64,000 nucleotides of DNA, taken from Agelas oroides (Eukaryota > Porifera > Demospongiae > Agelasida > Agelasidae). The DNA lies in NCBI GenBank assembly GCA_949130485.1, contig OX422204.1, forward strand, positions 558,001-622,000, written 5' to 3'. Positions 9,701-20,855 of the stretch are shown piece by piece (the first letter of the stretch is position 1; the number at the start of each line of letters is the position of its first letter). The notes beneath the pieces were generated by a model. It saw nothing but the letters and a program-made list of their open reading frames with translations. It was not told the origin of the DNA and did not search any database. A program made the position numbers and the translations under genes.

Positions 9701-11485
9701 CAAACATGGCCAGCTCCCTCCTGGCATGGTATACCCGCCCATCATGCCTCAGTACCCTTTCAGCATGATGGTAAGAGAATATGGGCAAAGTGGTTGACTC
9801 CTGCATGAACTGCTCCCTTTTCTCTTGCAGCCGGTGTCTCCATACTATGGGGATCCCAATGACATGAGTCGTTACCAGGCTTCTGTCTCCATGGTGAGCC
9901 CCCTGTAGACCCTTGGCTGCTCTTCACACCTACTCCATTTGCACACGCACACATACACACACAACAGTACTACCAACATCCAACTTCGTCTGACCCAAGT
10001 GTGTCTGGGGGGATGTCCCGTGAGCACTCCTCTACATTCCCTGGAGAGGGGGGCAAGTTTGGCCGTAGCAATGATGTCATGTCTTCTGTGCCCTCCAGTC
10101 AGCATCAGACCCAACAGCAAGGTAGTACCAACTTCTTGACAGTTCAGTTCATTGTAGGTACACATCAGCTTTTAGTTGCTTCTAGTATGTAGAAGGGGTG
10201 AGTTATCACATCAGTGCGCAGCCCCAAGACTGCATAGTTAAAGCTTTTCCAGTAGTCTCGCAGGCCAGACTCCCACCCTGGAGGAGAGAGTCTGTTCAAA
10301 TTCCCATCAGGCTTTCAAGTTGCATACTCACCAGCAGGGTACCTACATGTAATGAAGTAGGTATGAACATAATTGGATGTGTTCTGAAAAGGCAGGACTT
10401 CTAAAATCCTGCGTTCTCCAAGTAACATGCTAACAAAGGCAACCATACCAACAAAGGCAACCGGCAGTTCCTCAATTCACCACTAAGCCAATTAACACCC
10501 CAAGAAATTCTTGGCATGTTAGGCACGAGATGATGGGAATTTGACCAGGCCTCTCTCCTCCCCATGTGAGAGTCCACGAGACTACTGTCTGGCCACTTTC
10601 AGTATGGAAGTGGAAATTGTCTGAGTGCTAATTGCTGGTGTGGGTACTCATGTGTGTGGCTCTGGTACAGAATAGGGAGGTGTGTCTTGCTAATGTCTGG
10701 CTTCACCTGGGTGTACCTTCTGGCAGCTGGCCTCCAACAGGGACAGCAGATGGGTCCCGCCTATGCCTACCATTATGGAAGCATGTTCTACCCCATGTAT
10801 CCTGTCCCAGGCTTCTCAGCTCCTTCAGTGAGTTAGGGTGAGTGGTTAGGTGTACCTAGCTGTCAGCACCCCCCTCTCTCACTGTAGATGCCTCCCAAGC
10901 CCTCAGGAGGAGCATTAAACTACCCTGGGGTAAGCACATACCAGGCCCCTGGCGCCACTGGCTTTGGAATGTCCAGCTATGAGGAAAGTGAATTTGGCAA
11001 GCCGTATGGTGCAGGGTCTGTCAAGGGTTCTGCCCTTCCTACATCAACCGGGACAGCTGACCTTGGCTCCCTCAAACACGACGGCAAGGGGGGCTATAAT
11101 TTGCAGCCCATGGGAGGCTCAGGAGGATACACATTCATGCAGGTGGGACACTCAAGATAGGTTAGCCTTATTTATGGGAGGGGGAAATTCCCTTTTCTCA
11201 CCCTGTGCTGTCTGGGAACAAGGCTATGTGACTTGTAATTTAGAAGAAGGTTCTGAGCAGCTAAATTGGTTTGTTAAGATTTCAAATCACGCACTACACC
11301 TTTCTTGAATACGCACTTGAGCCTGTCTCCTTTCCCTCTCCTCCCACATGGACACACAGATGCCCACAGTACCTATGCACCATTTGCCAGCCATGGTACC
11401 TGCTCATGACAGCTCACAGACACGTGGTCAACCGAAACACTCGGCCAAAACCTACCCTTTCTGGTCAGGAGCGCACGTGTCCTAA
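6775..11485 (+). CDS. UBAP2L: UBAP2L / lingerer, UBA and RGG protein
   Basis: Nineteen exons join in phase: 6775-6867, 7251-7448, 7515-7629, 7745-7826, 7889-7965, 8087-8211, 8281-8441, 8506-8614, 8672-8814, 8874-8991, 9051-9175, 9269-9422, 9491-9629, 9700-9770, 9831-9893, 9968-10121, 10727-10827, 10888-11142, 11360-11485. The family is cytoplasmic and RNA-binding, linked to stress granules and RNA polymerase II ubiquitination. Order of features: a UBA-like domain (VPGKSEDAIFDSLHFHNFDV), an EWTPARKGRK linker (human SWEMVGKKKG), an Arg/Gly/Ser-rich tract in exon 4, the signature SQIPTKPVEMPGG followed by FGNLGINF (human SKIPALAVEMPG and LQFGALQF), Pro/Ser/Thr-rich disorder, then Tyr/Pro/Met-rich low complexity and a C-terminus ending YPFWSGAHVS (human YNSYSWGAN). 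Introns 1 and 16 carry inverted-repeat elements. Confidence 0.93.
6912..7222. mobile_element. MITE in UBAP2L intron 1
   Basis: Terminal inverted repeats of about 53 bp (left CAAGGGGTGGTCATTCCCAT, right ATGGGAGTGACCACCCCTTG, each extending inward to ...GACCGGGGTCAA) enclose repeats of GTCAAGCGGTCAAGG. A 5-bp direct repeat, TAACC, flanks both ends (6907-6911 and 7223-7227) and may be the target-site duplication. It has no coding capacity. Confidence 0.85.
10251..10586. mobile_element. MITE-like inverted repeat in UBAP2L intron 16
   Basis: AGTAGTCTCG at the left and CGAGACTACT at the right are exact complements. Inner arms GGAGGAGAGAG / CTCTCTCC and TTCAAATTCCCATCA / TGATGGGAATTTGA continue the inverted repeat. 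No clear target-site duplication. Confidence 0.7.
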
Positions 11486-11855
11486 GTGTGGTTGTTTGGT
11501 GCTCGTGTTAATGTCAAATGTTGGATGGTTTCAATACCTTGCACCCTATCACTGGACACTGCACTGTCATATTACTGTATCCCTATTATTGTACACATGA
11601 ATAATAATGAGTATCAGTGAATCCCACTAATATACACCCTCACAGAACCTGATGTGTCTTTTGAGCCAGAGCTAAACTGGTCTAATAGTGCACATTGGAA
11701 AGGATAAGCTCTATCCATAGAACAGTGCCATAGGACATACAACATGATGGACAAGGATAGCTACATGATGATAACAGGGTGTGTGGTGTATATGCAAGTG
11801 ATACAGGGTTTGTCCACCGGATGGCCATAGGAAGCTGGGTGCTAGTAGACAGCTA
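11486..11855. other. Convergent 3' region between UBAP2L and creatine kinase
   Basis: 370 bp with no reading frame of merit. It is AT-rich (ATGAATAATAATGAGTATC) and probably holds the 3' UTRs of the two convergent genes. The AATAAT runs are the only poly(A)-signal-like sequences. Confidence 0.5.
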
Positions 11856-13921
11856 TCACTGTGGTATAAGGTGGTCAATGGACTGGCCCCTCTCCAGAGC
11901 CTTCTCCATCTTGATCACAAGGTTTACTCCGTCCACGACGACTTGCACCAGCTCCACCTGCCACACCAAGTGCACTGCCATGACTGCATATCCAAACTAC
12001 AGTAGTATAATTGTCGGCACATACCTCTGATTTGCCCAGACGGTCCATGTTGGAGATGTCGTACACCCCTCCCTCAGCTGCAGTGTCCACACCACCAGTC
12101 CCACGCTTTTGCAGCCGCAGTGTCCCCAGTATATCTGCAAAACAAGGGTGCTAGAGGGGAAGGGGGAGTTAGGATGATGTCAGAACAAGTTGTGTATGAA
12201 TGGTGTATACCATGCAGACTCTCCAGACTGAGCGTCTAGCTACATGAGACGACCCAGCAGTTGCAGGATTGCAGAGGAACTACCAGTGTCCACCTGTTGG
12301 AACCCACCTTACTCAGATGTGGTATCTTGATGTGTACACCAGCTCTCAGTCCTGTCCCGAGGTTGGAGGGGCAGGTGAGGATGAAGCCCAGATGCTCATT
12401 CCACATGAACTCATGGTTGTCCTTCTTGATCAGTTGCTCCACCTACACACACACACACACACACAGCCATCAGTCAAATGCATGGTGTTAATATCCAGCC
12501 AACACCCATGCACCTCTTTGAGTCCATTGCAGAATCGGGTGAAGACCTCCTGCATGTTACCTCCCTTCTGCATGGAGATGACCCTGGTGTGGTCCTCCTC
12601 ATTCACCCAGACCAGGAAGGTCTTGAGATGGTTGTGCCAGATGCCTCGAGCATCCGGCCAGTCCCGGGCCATCCCTGAAGCCAGCAGCAGGGGAGACACA
12701 GGCTTGTCAAACAGAAAGTGATCCTGTAAAAGAGGGGGACACACTAATATGATGGTAAAGGAGAAGGGGACACAAAAGTAATACTAAAGAAGGTCGATCC
12801 TCTGCTCCCTCCACATGACTTGCATTGATTAGCTGTTCCTGTTCTTGCTGTGTCATCCTGTCGAGAGGGTAGTACTTGCCAGCCATCTCCCCCTTCAATC
12901 CCGCAAGGGCCTTCGACACAATCTATGGAAGGACCAACAGAAGTTCACATACCACACTATGACTGGTGTTGTTTCCCTCTGACCTTCTCCACCTCTCTCC
13001 TCTCAGCCCTGGTACAGGCAGGAGGTAGACTGAAGCCTCGGACGCTGCGTCCAGTCCTCACTCGCGACGAAAGAACATACTTCTCATCAAAGTGTCCGTG
13101 TTGAAGTTTGGAGGCATCCAAGTCAGTTGGATGCTTTGCAGTCTTAGGGTAGCCGCTGTGTCTCTCATCAATCACAGGATCAAACAGCTCTGCAAACATC
13201 TGTGTACTAGCACCAGGTCACCACACATGCAATGAACACTGCAGGTTTCTGTACCTCGTAAGATTCCTCGTCTCCAGCTACCATGCCCACAGTCGTAATG
13301 AAAGGATGTCCTGGGTTGTCCACACCAGTCTGAATGCACTGGTCCAGGGTCCAGCCCCGAGGTGTCTTCCTGTCCCGCAGCTTATGGTACACCTGCAGGA
13401 GCATGCCATGCAGTATAACTGGACAAGGGCATACTGAGACAATGCACTGTAAGCCACAACAAGCAGGCAAGGTATGCACTATGCAAGTACGTAATCCAAG
13501 TCCTTTACACGGAAGCTACAAAATTCTGCACTTGCATGCCATCCAGCTAACCTCTCTAGAGAGATAATTGGCCATGATGTTGTTGTGCTGGGAGAGGTCG
13601 GGGTAGTCGGCGCTGGAAGGAAAGAGTTTGTAGGCTCCTGCAGGAGGTACGCAAGAGGTGAAACGACACACTGAATGCAACGAGTTGAGGGTCTAACCTC
13701 CAGGCCAGGTCACGTCGGATTGCATGTCTGGAAACACACAAATCATTACTAAGTTACAAAGTGTATGGCAGAGAACCCGTCGTGGAACACGGAGCTAGCT
13801 CACCGGGCGAGGCACCCGCCTCGAGACGACCGTTGTAATAGTAGAGTCCTGCCAGGGCAGCCCCACCCACCACCGCTGCAGTCAGCATCTGCGGAGAAGC
13901 CATACGAGCCAAGAAGGCCAT
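11856..13921 (-). CDS. CKMT: Mitochondrial creatine kinase
   Basis: Eleven exons (complement of 11856-11957, 12025-12134, 12211-12235, 12308-12442, 12514-12723, 12824-12922, 12984-13199, 13255-13392, 13552-13637, 13698-13727, 13804-13921) give a 422-residue protein. It moves phosphate between ATP and creatine in the intermembrane space. The N-terminus ([20 protein letters not shown]) is basic and hydrophobic, as expected for a transit peptide. Family motifs follow: [62 protein letters not shown] and [13 protein letters not shown]. The active Cys is about residue 323 ([17 protein letters not shown]), and [14 protein letters not shown] is near the end. One intron (12724-12823) fits only with a GC-AG donor (AAT|GCAAGT), which removes two extra residues. 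There is a 30-bp and a 25-bp micro-exon. A 5' non-coding exon probably lies at 13997-14120. Confidence 0.95.
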
Positions 13922-14239
13922 CTGCACAAGACAGACACATCTTTAGTCAACAGCATTAGACATTACATAGCAATGGTACTGTAATTCTGCACTCACCTCT
14001 GCAGGCGTTAGCAGGAGCGCCAGAGAATGGTCCCAATAGCGAGTCACGGTAGCGATGTATTGCACGCGCGGCAGATGCAGCTGAGTCGTTGCGTTGCGAG
14101 TCCATGGTGATCGCGCTGCAAGAGTGCGCATGCGCACAATATAGCCGTCATGTGACAATGTTGATATAGGTTCGCGAAGCTGGCTCGGGAGTTGGAGGTC
14201 GTGTGTGGAGCGCTTCAAGAACGAGGCTCGATTGAAGAG
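13922..14239. promoter_or_regulatory. Divergent promoter region, creatine kinase / RagC-D
   Basis: The two start codons are 318 bp apart, and the probable creatine kinase 5' exon (donor GTGAGTGCAG near 13996) lies inside. The stretch 14050-14230 is CpG-rich (GCATGCGCACAATA, GCGCACGCAAG), like a TATA-less promoter. The assignment rests on arrangement and composition. Confidence 0.45.
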
Positions 14240-16337
14240 ATGGTGAGTTCGCGCACGCAAGTGGGCCTGCAGTTTTGCGTGCCTGTGAGTGTTGGGTAGG
14301 GTGGGGGGGATTGTGTTGACTGGGGAATCTTCCATTCCGCAGTCTTCGTACCAGGAAGATAGCGACCCCCCTAGCTATACTGTAGTGGAGTCATTTCCGG
14401 AGGGATACGAGTGAGTTTTGCAACACCTTTAGCTTCTGGTGTATGTACTAAGTTCACGCTGCATGTGGCCGCAGCTATGGCCCGGGGGAGGACGAGGGTG
14501 CCACTGGAGGGATCACCCATGAGAACAAGCCTCGTATCCTCCTCATGGGACTGCGAAGGTAGGTGAGGAGACCATATGTGTCTTCACATGGGAAGTATCG
14601 TATCTTTGTGTACTTGCAGGGGCGGAAAGTCCTCCATTCAGAAGGTAGTGTTTCACAAGCTGTCCCCAAATGAAACACTCTTTCTGGAGAGCACAAGCAA
14701 GGTGGTGAAGGACGACATCAGTAACAGCTCCTTCGTACAGTTTCAGGTATCTGGTCGGTCTCAATGTATACATAGAATGGCGCTCATAACAGCGTTTCTG
14801 TTGCAGATTTGGGACTTTCCGGGACAGATAGATTTTTTTGACCCTACATTTGACTCAGAGCACATCTTTGGAGGCAGTGGGGCTCTGATCTTTGTCATTG
14901 ACGCACAGGCAAGTTGCTGTCAAACAACCATTTTGATTGGTCGATCTCACGCAGCATTTCCTTCCCACAGGATGACTATCGGGAGGCTCTGATAAGGCTC
15001 CACCAGACCGTAACGAGGGCCTACCAGGTCAACCAGAACATAAAGTTTGAGGTCTTCATCCACAAAGTGGATGGTCTTTCGGATGATAGGAAAATTGGTA
15101 CGTTGGTGGTTTATGTTGTGGAGCAGTACTGACCCTAACCATGCATACTTGTAGAGGCGCAGAGGGACATCCACCAGCGAGCGACAGATGATCTGGCAGA
15201 CGCAGGTCTGGAAGGTATCCACCTGAGCTTCTACCTCACCAGCATTTATGACCACTCCATATTTGAGGTGTGTGTGCGTGTGTTGGGGGGAAGGTGCCCC
15301 ACGGGCCGGTCTAATGTTTGTTCTACTGCAGGCCTTCAGCAGAGTAGTACAGAAACTGATCCCTCAGCTGCCGACTCTGGAGAACTTACTCAACATTCTG
15401 ATCTCGGTAAGCAGCTCTGGACGTGAGCTAGAATATAGTCACATGATGCTACCAATACCACACACAGAACTCTGGCATTGAGAAAGCTTTTCTGTTTGAT
15501 GTGGTGAGCAAGATCTACATTGCTACTGACAGGTGAGCACATCAGCATGACTTCGATCCCTCTAACTGTTCATACTCCTCCTCCTCCTCCTCCTCCTCCT
15601 CCTCCTCCCCCTCCCCCTCCCCCTCCCCCTCCCCCTCCCCCTCCCCCTCCCCCTCCCCCTCCCCCTCCTCCTCCTCCTCCTCCTCCTCCTCCTCCTCCTC
15701 CTCTCCTCCTCCTCCTGCCCTCCTCCTCTCCTCCTCCTCCTGTCCCTCCTCCTCCTCTTCCTCCTCCTGCCCCTCCTCCTCCTCCTCTTCCTCCTCCCAG
15801 CTCCCCTGTGGACATGCAGTCATACGAACTCTGCTGTGACATGATTGATGTTGTCATTGATGTCTCTTGCATATATGGGTAAAGGTTCTCCACACCCTGC
15901 ACTCGATTGTTACTGAACTAGTTTACTCCTTGCATACAGGATGCGTGACGATGGTGAGGGGTGTGCCTATGATCAACAGTCATCCTCCATCATTCGTCTG
16001 AACAACAGCACCGTGCTGTATCTCAGAGAAGTCAACAGGTAATCAATACCCCCCTCCCTTCTCCCCTGCACAATGTCACTGGTGCCGCTGGTCTGTAGGT
16101 TCTTGGCACTAGTCTGTCTGCTGAAGGAGGAGGTGTTTGACAGACAGGGCCTCATTGAGTACAACTTCCACTGCTTCAGAGAAGCTATACAAGAGGTACA
16201 ATAGATGGACTGCATGGCCTATCTTTGGCCTCTAACTAAAGCCCCCCTCCTCCCTGTGTGTGCAGGTGTTTGATATTAGACGAAAAGCTCTCCTGAGTCC
16301 AAACACAACTCCAGTTGGCGGAGAAGACCTGGCATAG
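14240..16337 (+). CDS. RRAGC: Rag GTPase C/D
   Basis: Thirteen exons (14240-14242, 14343-14410, 14475-14558, 14620-14746, 14807-14908, 14971-15097, 15155-15267, 15332-15406, 15468-15532, 15801-15878, 15940-16038, 16099-16195, 16266-16337) encode 369 residues. RagC/D pairs with RagA/B on the lysosome to signal amino acids to mTORC1. The P-loop is GLRRGGKSS (about 49-57). [16 protein letters not shown] is switch II, and [11 protein letters not shown] is the NKxD-equivalent [34 protein letters not shown] and [15 protein letters not shown] form the C-terminal roadblock domain. Identity to human RRAGC is very high. The start ATG is alone at the end of exon 1. Intron 5 (14909-14970) uses a GC donor (CAG|GCAAGT). 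Intron 9 holds a large CCT/CCCCT array. Confidence 0.96.
15572..15798. repeat. CCT/CCCCT array at a 3' splice site
   Basis: Runs of CCT and CCCCT, then CCTCCTCCTCTCC variants, fill RagC/D intron 9 up to the acceptor at 15800. The polypyrimidine tract is thus about 225 bp long. Confidence 0.9.
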
Positions 16338-16411
16338 AAGACTTCATACAAATTCACCATGCATTCACCAAATAAATTTTGTACTCAAAATATTTATGAT
16401 AATTTCATGTA

Positions 16412-18579
16412 TCAAGAACTGTTGTGGCTGAAAGCTTCATAAATGTTCTCTGAGAGTTTCTGGAGTTCATTAACTGTCAGTAGCATCTGTGAAGGAAGAA
16501 GGACAACCAGGACATAACACTGGAGGATGAGGCTTGGTAGGTTGGGGCTGACCTGAGCAAAGCTTCCAGGTGATTGTGTGCTGAACACAAGTTGAGCATG
16601 GTCTGTGATGAAGGGAATGATTCTGGCCAGTGGAAGGGTAGGGGAACTGTGGGGAGATTATACAAGTGATCCAGTGACGACAGCACGTTCTGTTGCACCG
16701 ACCTCTGAGCAGCTGAGTGGTAGGTCTCCACAAGCGTGCGACTAAGGTGGACAAAGGCACGATCTACTGTGCTCTCCAGCACAGAACTAAAATCAGGGCT
16801 GGAAGAGAAATGGGGAGGGAAGAAGAGGGAAATGATGTGTTCTTTTTTGGGGGAGGGGGGGAGGGGACACGGAGAGGAGGGCTACTACAGCACATCATAC
16901 CTCTCGATGATGTCTCTAGTAGCAGCCAGCAGCAGGTCTGTCTGACTGTCATTCACCTATGGAAAGGAACAAGCTATCACTCCAGTAGGAGGGTGGGATG
17001 GTTCCTCCTCTAATGTACCTTCTCGGCCATGTGTAGTAGGGACTCCTTAGGGAGCAAGTACTGTACCAGGAACGATGTGTGCTGTCTGTGGCGTCTGCAA
17101 AACAGAAATCTTGCAGTCTCATGTCTGGGTGGTCAGGGAATGAGACTGCCAGAGTATTGTGGCATACCCTGGAGAATGAGGAGGGTGTGATGCAGTTTGC
17201 AGACGAATGTCAGAGAGGAGCTGGAGCATACCCTCACAGGTGAGCTGGTGCTTGAGAGAGTACGTCAGGAGGATGCCCTCGGCAGCCTCCCGCACCACAC
17301 GCATCAGAGACACCAGCCCTGCAGTGACAAGATGTGCGACTAGAGGTAGGTCATTGACAAGGGAAACAGCAGCGCCACCTTCCTGCAGTAGGTACTGCAC
17401 CGTGGAGAGATACTGCTTCTGGACATCAGCCGGGGCTGACAGCTCTCCTGTAGACTAAGAGGGGAGGGGAGGGGAGGGGAGGGGAGGGGAGGGGAGGGGA
17501 GGGGAGGGGAGGGGAGGGGAGGGGAGGGGAGGGGAGGGGAGGGGAGGGGAGGGGAGGGGAGGGGAGGGGAGGGGAGGGGAGGGGAGGGGGAAGGAAGAGG
17601 GAGGTCACAGAAAGTGGAAGGTAGACACACAGCAAGGGGTATGTGTACCTTCTGCAGGTCCAGGAACATGCAACCTCCAAGCACACTGAGCTGGACCCTC
17701 AGGAACACTACTAGCAAGCTGCAGGCATACACCCCCACCACTAGCCGAGAAAAACTCACAATCTTGAGGTTTTCCCATAACGTGATCTTATTGTCAGGTC
17801 TGCAGGGAGGAAGGGAGGGAGGAGGGGAGGAAGGGAGGGAGGGAGGGAGGGAGGGAGGGAGGGAGGGAGGGAGGGAGGGAGGGAGGGAGGGAGGGAGGGA
17901 GGGAGGGAGGGAGGGAGGGAGGGAGGGGAGATAACACAAAGTGAAGATGCTGCTAGTGTGAGTGACCCACTTTGTCTTGAGTTGGGAGGTGAGGGTCTCA
18001 GCGTCCAGGTGCTGACTGACCACGCTCCTCACACTGGGTACCAGGCCCACCACTGCAGGGGGGTTCAGGTGGGTCACACATTACATACCCCTCACACTCA
18101 CACACACACCTGCTGAAAGGCACGTCTGTCGGTTGCTCTCATAATGTTCTTTCAACCTGCAGGAGAAAGTGAATATACACCAACTGCAGTATCCGCACCA
18201 GTTATGTACATGACCACTACCTCAAGGATCGCAGCTGTGCACTCTGCTGCCCGTCCTGTTGCTCAGAGAGCTTCCATACAAGGTAGCGTCCACCCACAAA
18301 CACACCTGTACAGATAGCCCTATGCATTCATTGCACGTTGCTATACCTATATCATAAATAGCAGCGTCCTACTCTACTATCTACGCACACGTCACCTTCG
18401 CCCACCATGCAGCCACCATGCAGCCAGACTGATGCAGCCGGACCCAACATGCGAGACCAGCTATTGTGACCCCAAAAGTGGTGAACATTGGGTTAAGCCT
18501 AACTTGCAAAACGTAGCTAGGTACCTGCGGCGGCTGCAGCAAGCAACACGACTTTGTTCCTGTGCACCAGTAGCCACAT
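16412..18579 (-). CDS. PEX3: Peroxin PEX3
   Basis: Twelve exons (complement of 16412-16486, 16553-16646, 16703-16798, 16901-16956, 17019-17094, 17168-17318, 17379-17454, 17649-17799, 17971-18052, 18110-18156, 18221-18305, 18525-18579) give 347 residues (human 373). PEX3 is the peroxisomal membrane anchor for PEX19. The N-terminus (HRNKVVLLAAAAAGVFVGGR) is the short membrane segment. Then come ESNRQTCLSA, NKITLWENLKIVSFSRL, FLRVQLSVLGG, APADVQKQYLSTVQYLL, SPDFSSVLESTVDRAF, LPLARIIPFITD and ELQKLSENIYEAFS. All match human PEX3. The introns at 17319-17378 and 16647-16702 had to be removed to restore the alignment, although both read through in frame or nearly so. Two introns hold G-rich arrays (sense CCCCT/CCCTC). 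Confidence 0.94.
17457..17591. repeat. GGGGA pentanucleotide array
   Basis: About 26 copies of GGGGA fill a PEX3 intron; on the coding strand this is TCCCC immediately before the acceptor at 17455. The G-rich strand could form quadruplexes. Confidence 0.92.
17806..17926. repeat. GGGA tetranucleotide array
   Basis: Almost uninterrupted GGGA (TCCC on the PEX3 sense strand) next to the acceptor at 17800. Confidence 0.9.
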
Positions 18580-18660
18580 ATTCTGCTTCTTGGTGCGCAC
18601 TATTTAGAACCACACTGGTGCACATCATTTAGAACAGCTCTCCTCGACCGGTCGTCCACC
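18580..18660. promoter_or_regulatory. 81-bp bidirectional promoter, PEX3 / NAA10
   Basis: Only 81 bp separate the divergent PEX3 and NAA10 start codons. Two related segments (GCGCACTATTTAGAACCACA and GCACATCATTTAGAAC) sit inside it and may be a duplicated initiation element. Confidence 0.6.
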
Positions 18661-19708
18661 ATGAACGTCAGGCAGGCCCAAGTGAGTTTGACCGTCTGCT
18701 TCCCTGATTGGAACATGCTAGGATTATCGTCCCTCCCCCTGCCCAGCCGGAAGACCTGCTGAACATGCAGCACTGTAACCTGCTCTGCCTGCCTGAGAAC
18801 TACCAGATGAAGTACTACTTCTATCATGCCCTCTCCTGGCCTCAGCTCTCCTATGTTGCTGAGGATGAGAAGGGACGTATCGTGGGATACGTGCTCGCCA
18901 AGATGTAAGCTTCGTTCTCAATGCTTGATTGTTTAATGATCGATGGTTGCCATTATAGTCTTCACCGTCTCTCCCTCCCTCACATAGGGAAGAAGATCCC
19001 GATGACGTGCCACACGGCCACATCACATCACTGGTAAAGTGCTGCTGATGTTCCCTGTGCCGGGTTTTGGGGTGATGTTCCCTGTGCCGGGTTTTGGTTC
19101 AACTCAATCACTCCTTTTCCCTCCTGATTTTCTGCTCATCTTGCAGGCAGTAAGGCGAACACACAGACGGTTGGGCCTGGCACAGAAACTGATGGACCAG
19201 GTATGTTGGCTCCTATCGTAGTCAACTGTCCCAGACTAGAGTCTCCGAAGTGAATCTGCTTCTGTTGTTTGATTTGCCAAGTCTTCAAGAGCAATGGTGG
19301 AGTGTTTTGGAGCCAAGTATGTCTCCCTACATGTGCGAGTGAGGTGAGACTGAGCATACCATTGATATTGGGAGGTTAAGATCTAGCAGAGCTGATAGTT
19401 GTCTCATTCTCCCTTTTTTCCAGCAATCGAGCTGCCCTACACCTCTATGAGAACACACTTCACTTCAAGTAAGTAGTCAACTTCACACTTTTACTAGTGA
19501 TTGTCCCTCACCCCTTTCCCCTTGATCCCTCCCTCATGCACACAGGAAAGAGGACATTGAAGCCAAATACTATGCAGATGGAGAGGATGCATATGCAATG
19601 AAGCGGAGTCTAACGAGTCTGGCAGAGCAGATCGAGAAAGAGAAGGAGGCCCAGAAACGACGGCTCATCAGTTCACAGGCCAGCAGCAAGCCCTCCACTG
19701 ACACATAG
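18661..19708 (+). CDS. NAA10: N-alpha-acetyltransferase 10, NatA catalytic subunit
   Basis: Seven exons (18661-18681, 18747-18904, 18988-19033, 19147-19200, 19282-19343, 19424-19468, 19546-19708) give 182 residues. NAA10 acetylates N-termini co-translationally as part of NatA at the ribosome. The GNAT fold is clear: [20 protein letters not shown], then [20 protein letters not shown] and YVLAKMEE. The acetyl-CoA motif RRLGLA is at about 82-87, followed by [34 protein letters not shown] and [13 protein letters not shown]. The C-terminal tail is Lys/Gln/Ser-rich, as in animals. A tandem GTTCCCTGTGCCGGGTTTTG duplication lies in the third intron. Confidence 0.96.
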
Positions 19709-19797
19709 ACAGTGTTTGTGTTTGCTTGCAGTTTGAAGGATTTGATCATATGACCAAACATTGTCATTGTTCCTGCAGTCACAAAGCTGTGCAGTGG

Positions 19798-20816
19798 TTA
19801 GCTGGCAGCCAGGGGACAGTGGAAGTGGGTGTGTATGGCCTCAGCACTTGCACGACCCACCACTGCTGAAAGGTCCTACATGTAGACAAAGAAAGGAATC
19901 AGTAATTTACCACTTCCCATAAACACAAGATGTGTGTCGATGTACCTCAACTGAAGCTTCTGATATCCTCCTTAAACCTGCAGCATCAAGAGCTTCCTCA
20001 CAAACAGGCACATTAATTTACTGTCCATCACACTCACTTTCAAACTTGCTGAGCAGCAGTTTCGCCTTTTTACTGCCCATCTTTGGCAGAGCCTGCACAG
20101 CCAACAGGAGTGCATTGTCCACAGAAGGAGGCTGGAGAGCCGGAAGTGCCCCTCCATCTGGACGACACTGCTGCCGCACCTGGGAAGGAAATATGTACCA
20201 TTGATCATTGGTCCATACTTAGCAGTGGTGCACATTAAAGGCTGACGATTTGAATGATGTGGTGTGCAGCTGAGGCTAGTGATTGCACAGGGATGGTGAC
20301 TAGAGTCAACTGGATGGTGGCCATCTCCTGCAATGAACCGAAGTACTGTCTGCTCAGTGCGGTGCACTCTGCCAGCACAATCCCCTGACAACGACACTGC
20401 AGGAGAACACACTCACATGAGATGACACAGTGTAACCCTGGAGTCCTCTAGCCAACCTTGCTAAGAGCGGTCAGCCTTTCTCTGATGGACGGCAAGAGAT
20501 TGATGACCTCTGACTCAGGCAGGAACACACAGGCAGCACCTGCAGTGTACACATCAGCACAGCCAGGCACCTCCTCAAGGTGCACTTTTAACGCACCTGG
20601 AGGGGACATTGCTGCAGTTCACACAATCAACAGGTGGGGGAGGGCCTTTCGTCTATAATTTTAATAAGCACACTTCCGCTATTGAGCCTATTCGCTTTCC
20701 TTGAGATCTGTAAGCTGATGTGGCTCACCCTTCAACGTTGTGTGTAGTTCAGTTCCGCGAAACTTGTCACTCAGCACCACTGTGCCAGTGGGGACTTGCA
20801 CAAGAGCAGACGACAT
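19798..20816 (-). CDS. FAAP24: FAAP24, Fanconi anemia core complex protein
   Basis: Six exons (complement of 19798-19875, 19946-19977, 20038-20179, 20247-20396, 20457-20596, 20729-20816) give 209 residues (human 215). FAAP24 pairs with FANCM and helps load it on branched or single-stranded DNA. The N-terminal nuclease-like pseudo-domain has VLSDKFRGTELHTTLKGALK (human IVANEKWRGSQLAQEMQG), followed by CRCQGIVLAECTALSRQYF and TLVTIPVQS. The C-terminal helix-hairpin-helix pair has VQALPKMGSKKAKLLLSKF and ISEASVEDLSAVVG. The family is modestly conserved, but the order and length fit well. It converges with NAA10 and diverges from the OTU gene. Confidence 0.88.
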
Positions 20817-20855
20817 CTTGCACTTTGACCCTTGAATGGAATATTGAACTGAAAA
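20817..20855. promoter_or_regulatory. 39-bp spacer between divergent start codons (FAAP24 / OTU gene)
   Basis: Only 39 bp separate the two ATGs. Either transcripts begin with almost no 5' UTR, or the transcription units overlap through each other's first exon. Confidence 0.6.

Noticed and set aside
13943-14335. Coding 5' extension of creatine kinase from an upstream ATG at about 14114
   Set aside because: Joining that exon shifts the frame against the conserved protein; it is more likely a 5' UTR exon with an upstream open frame.
17319-17378. In-frame coding sequence inside a long PEX3 exon
   Set aside because: It reads through, but removing it as a GT-AG intron restores exactly the human PEX3 length between APADVQKQYL and SLKH.
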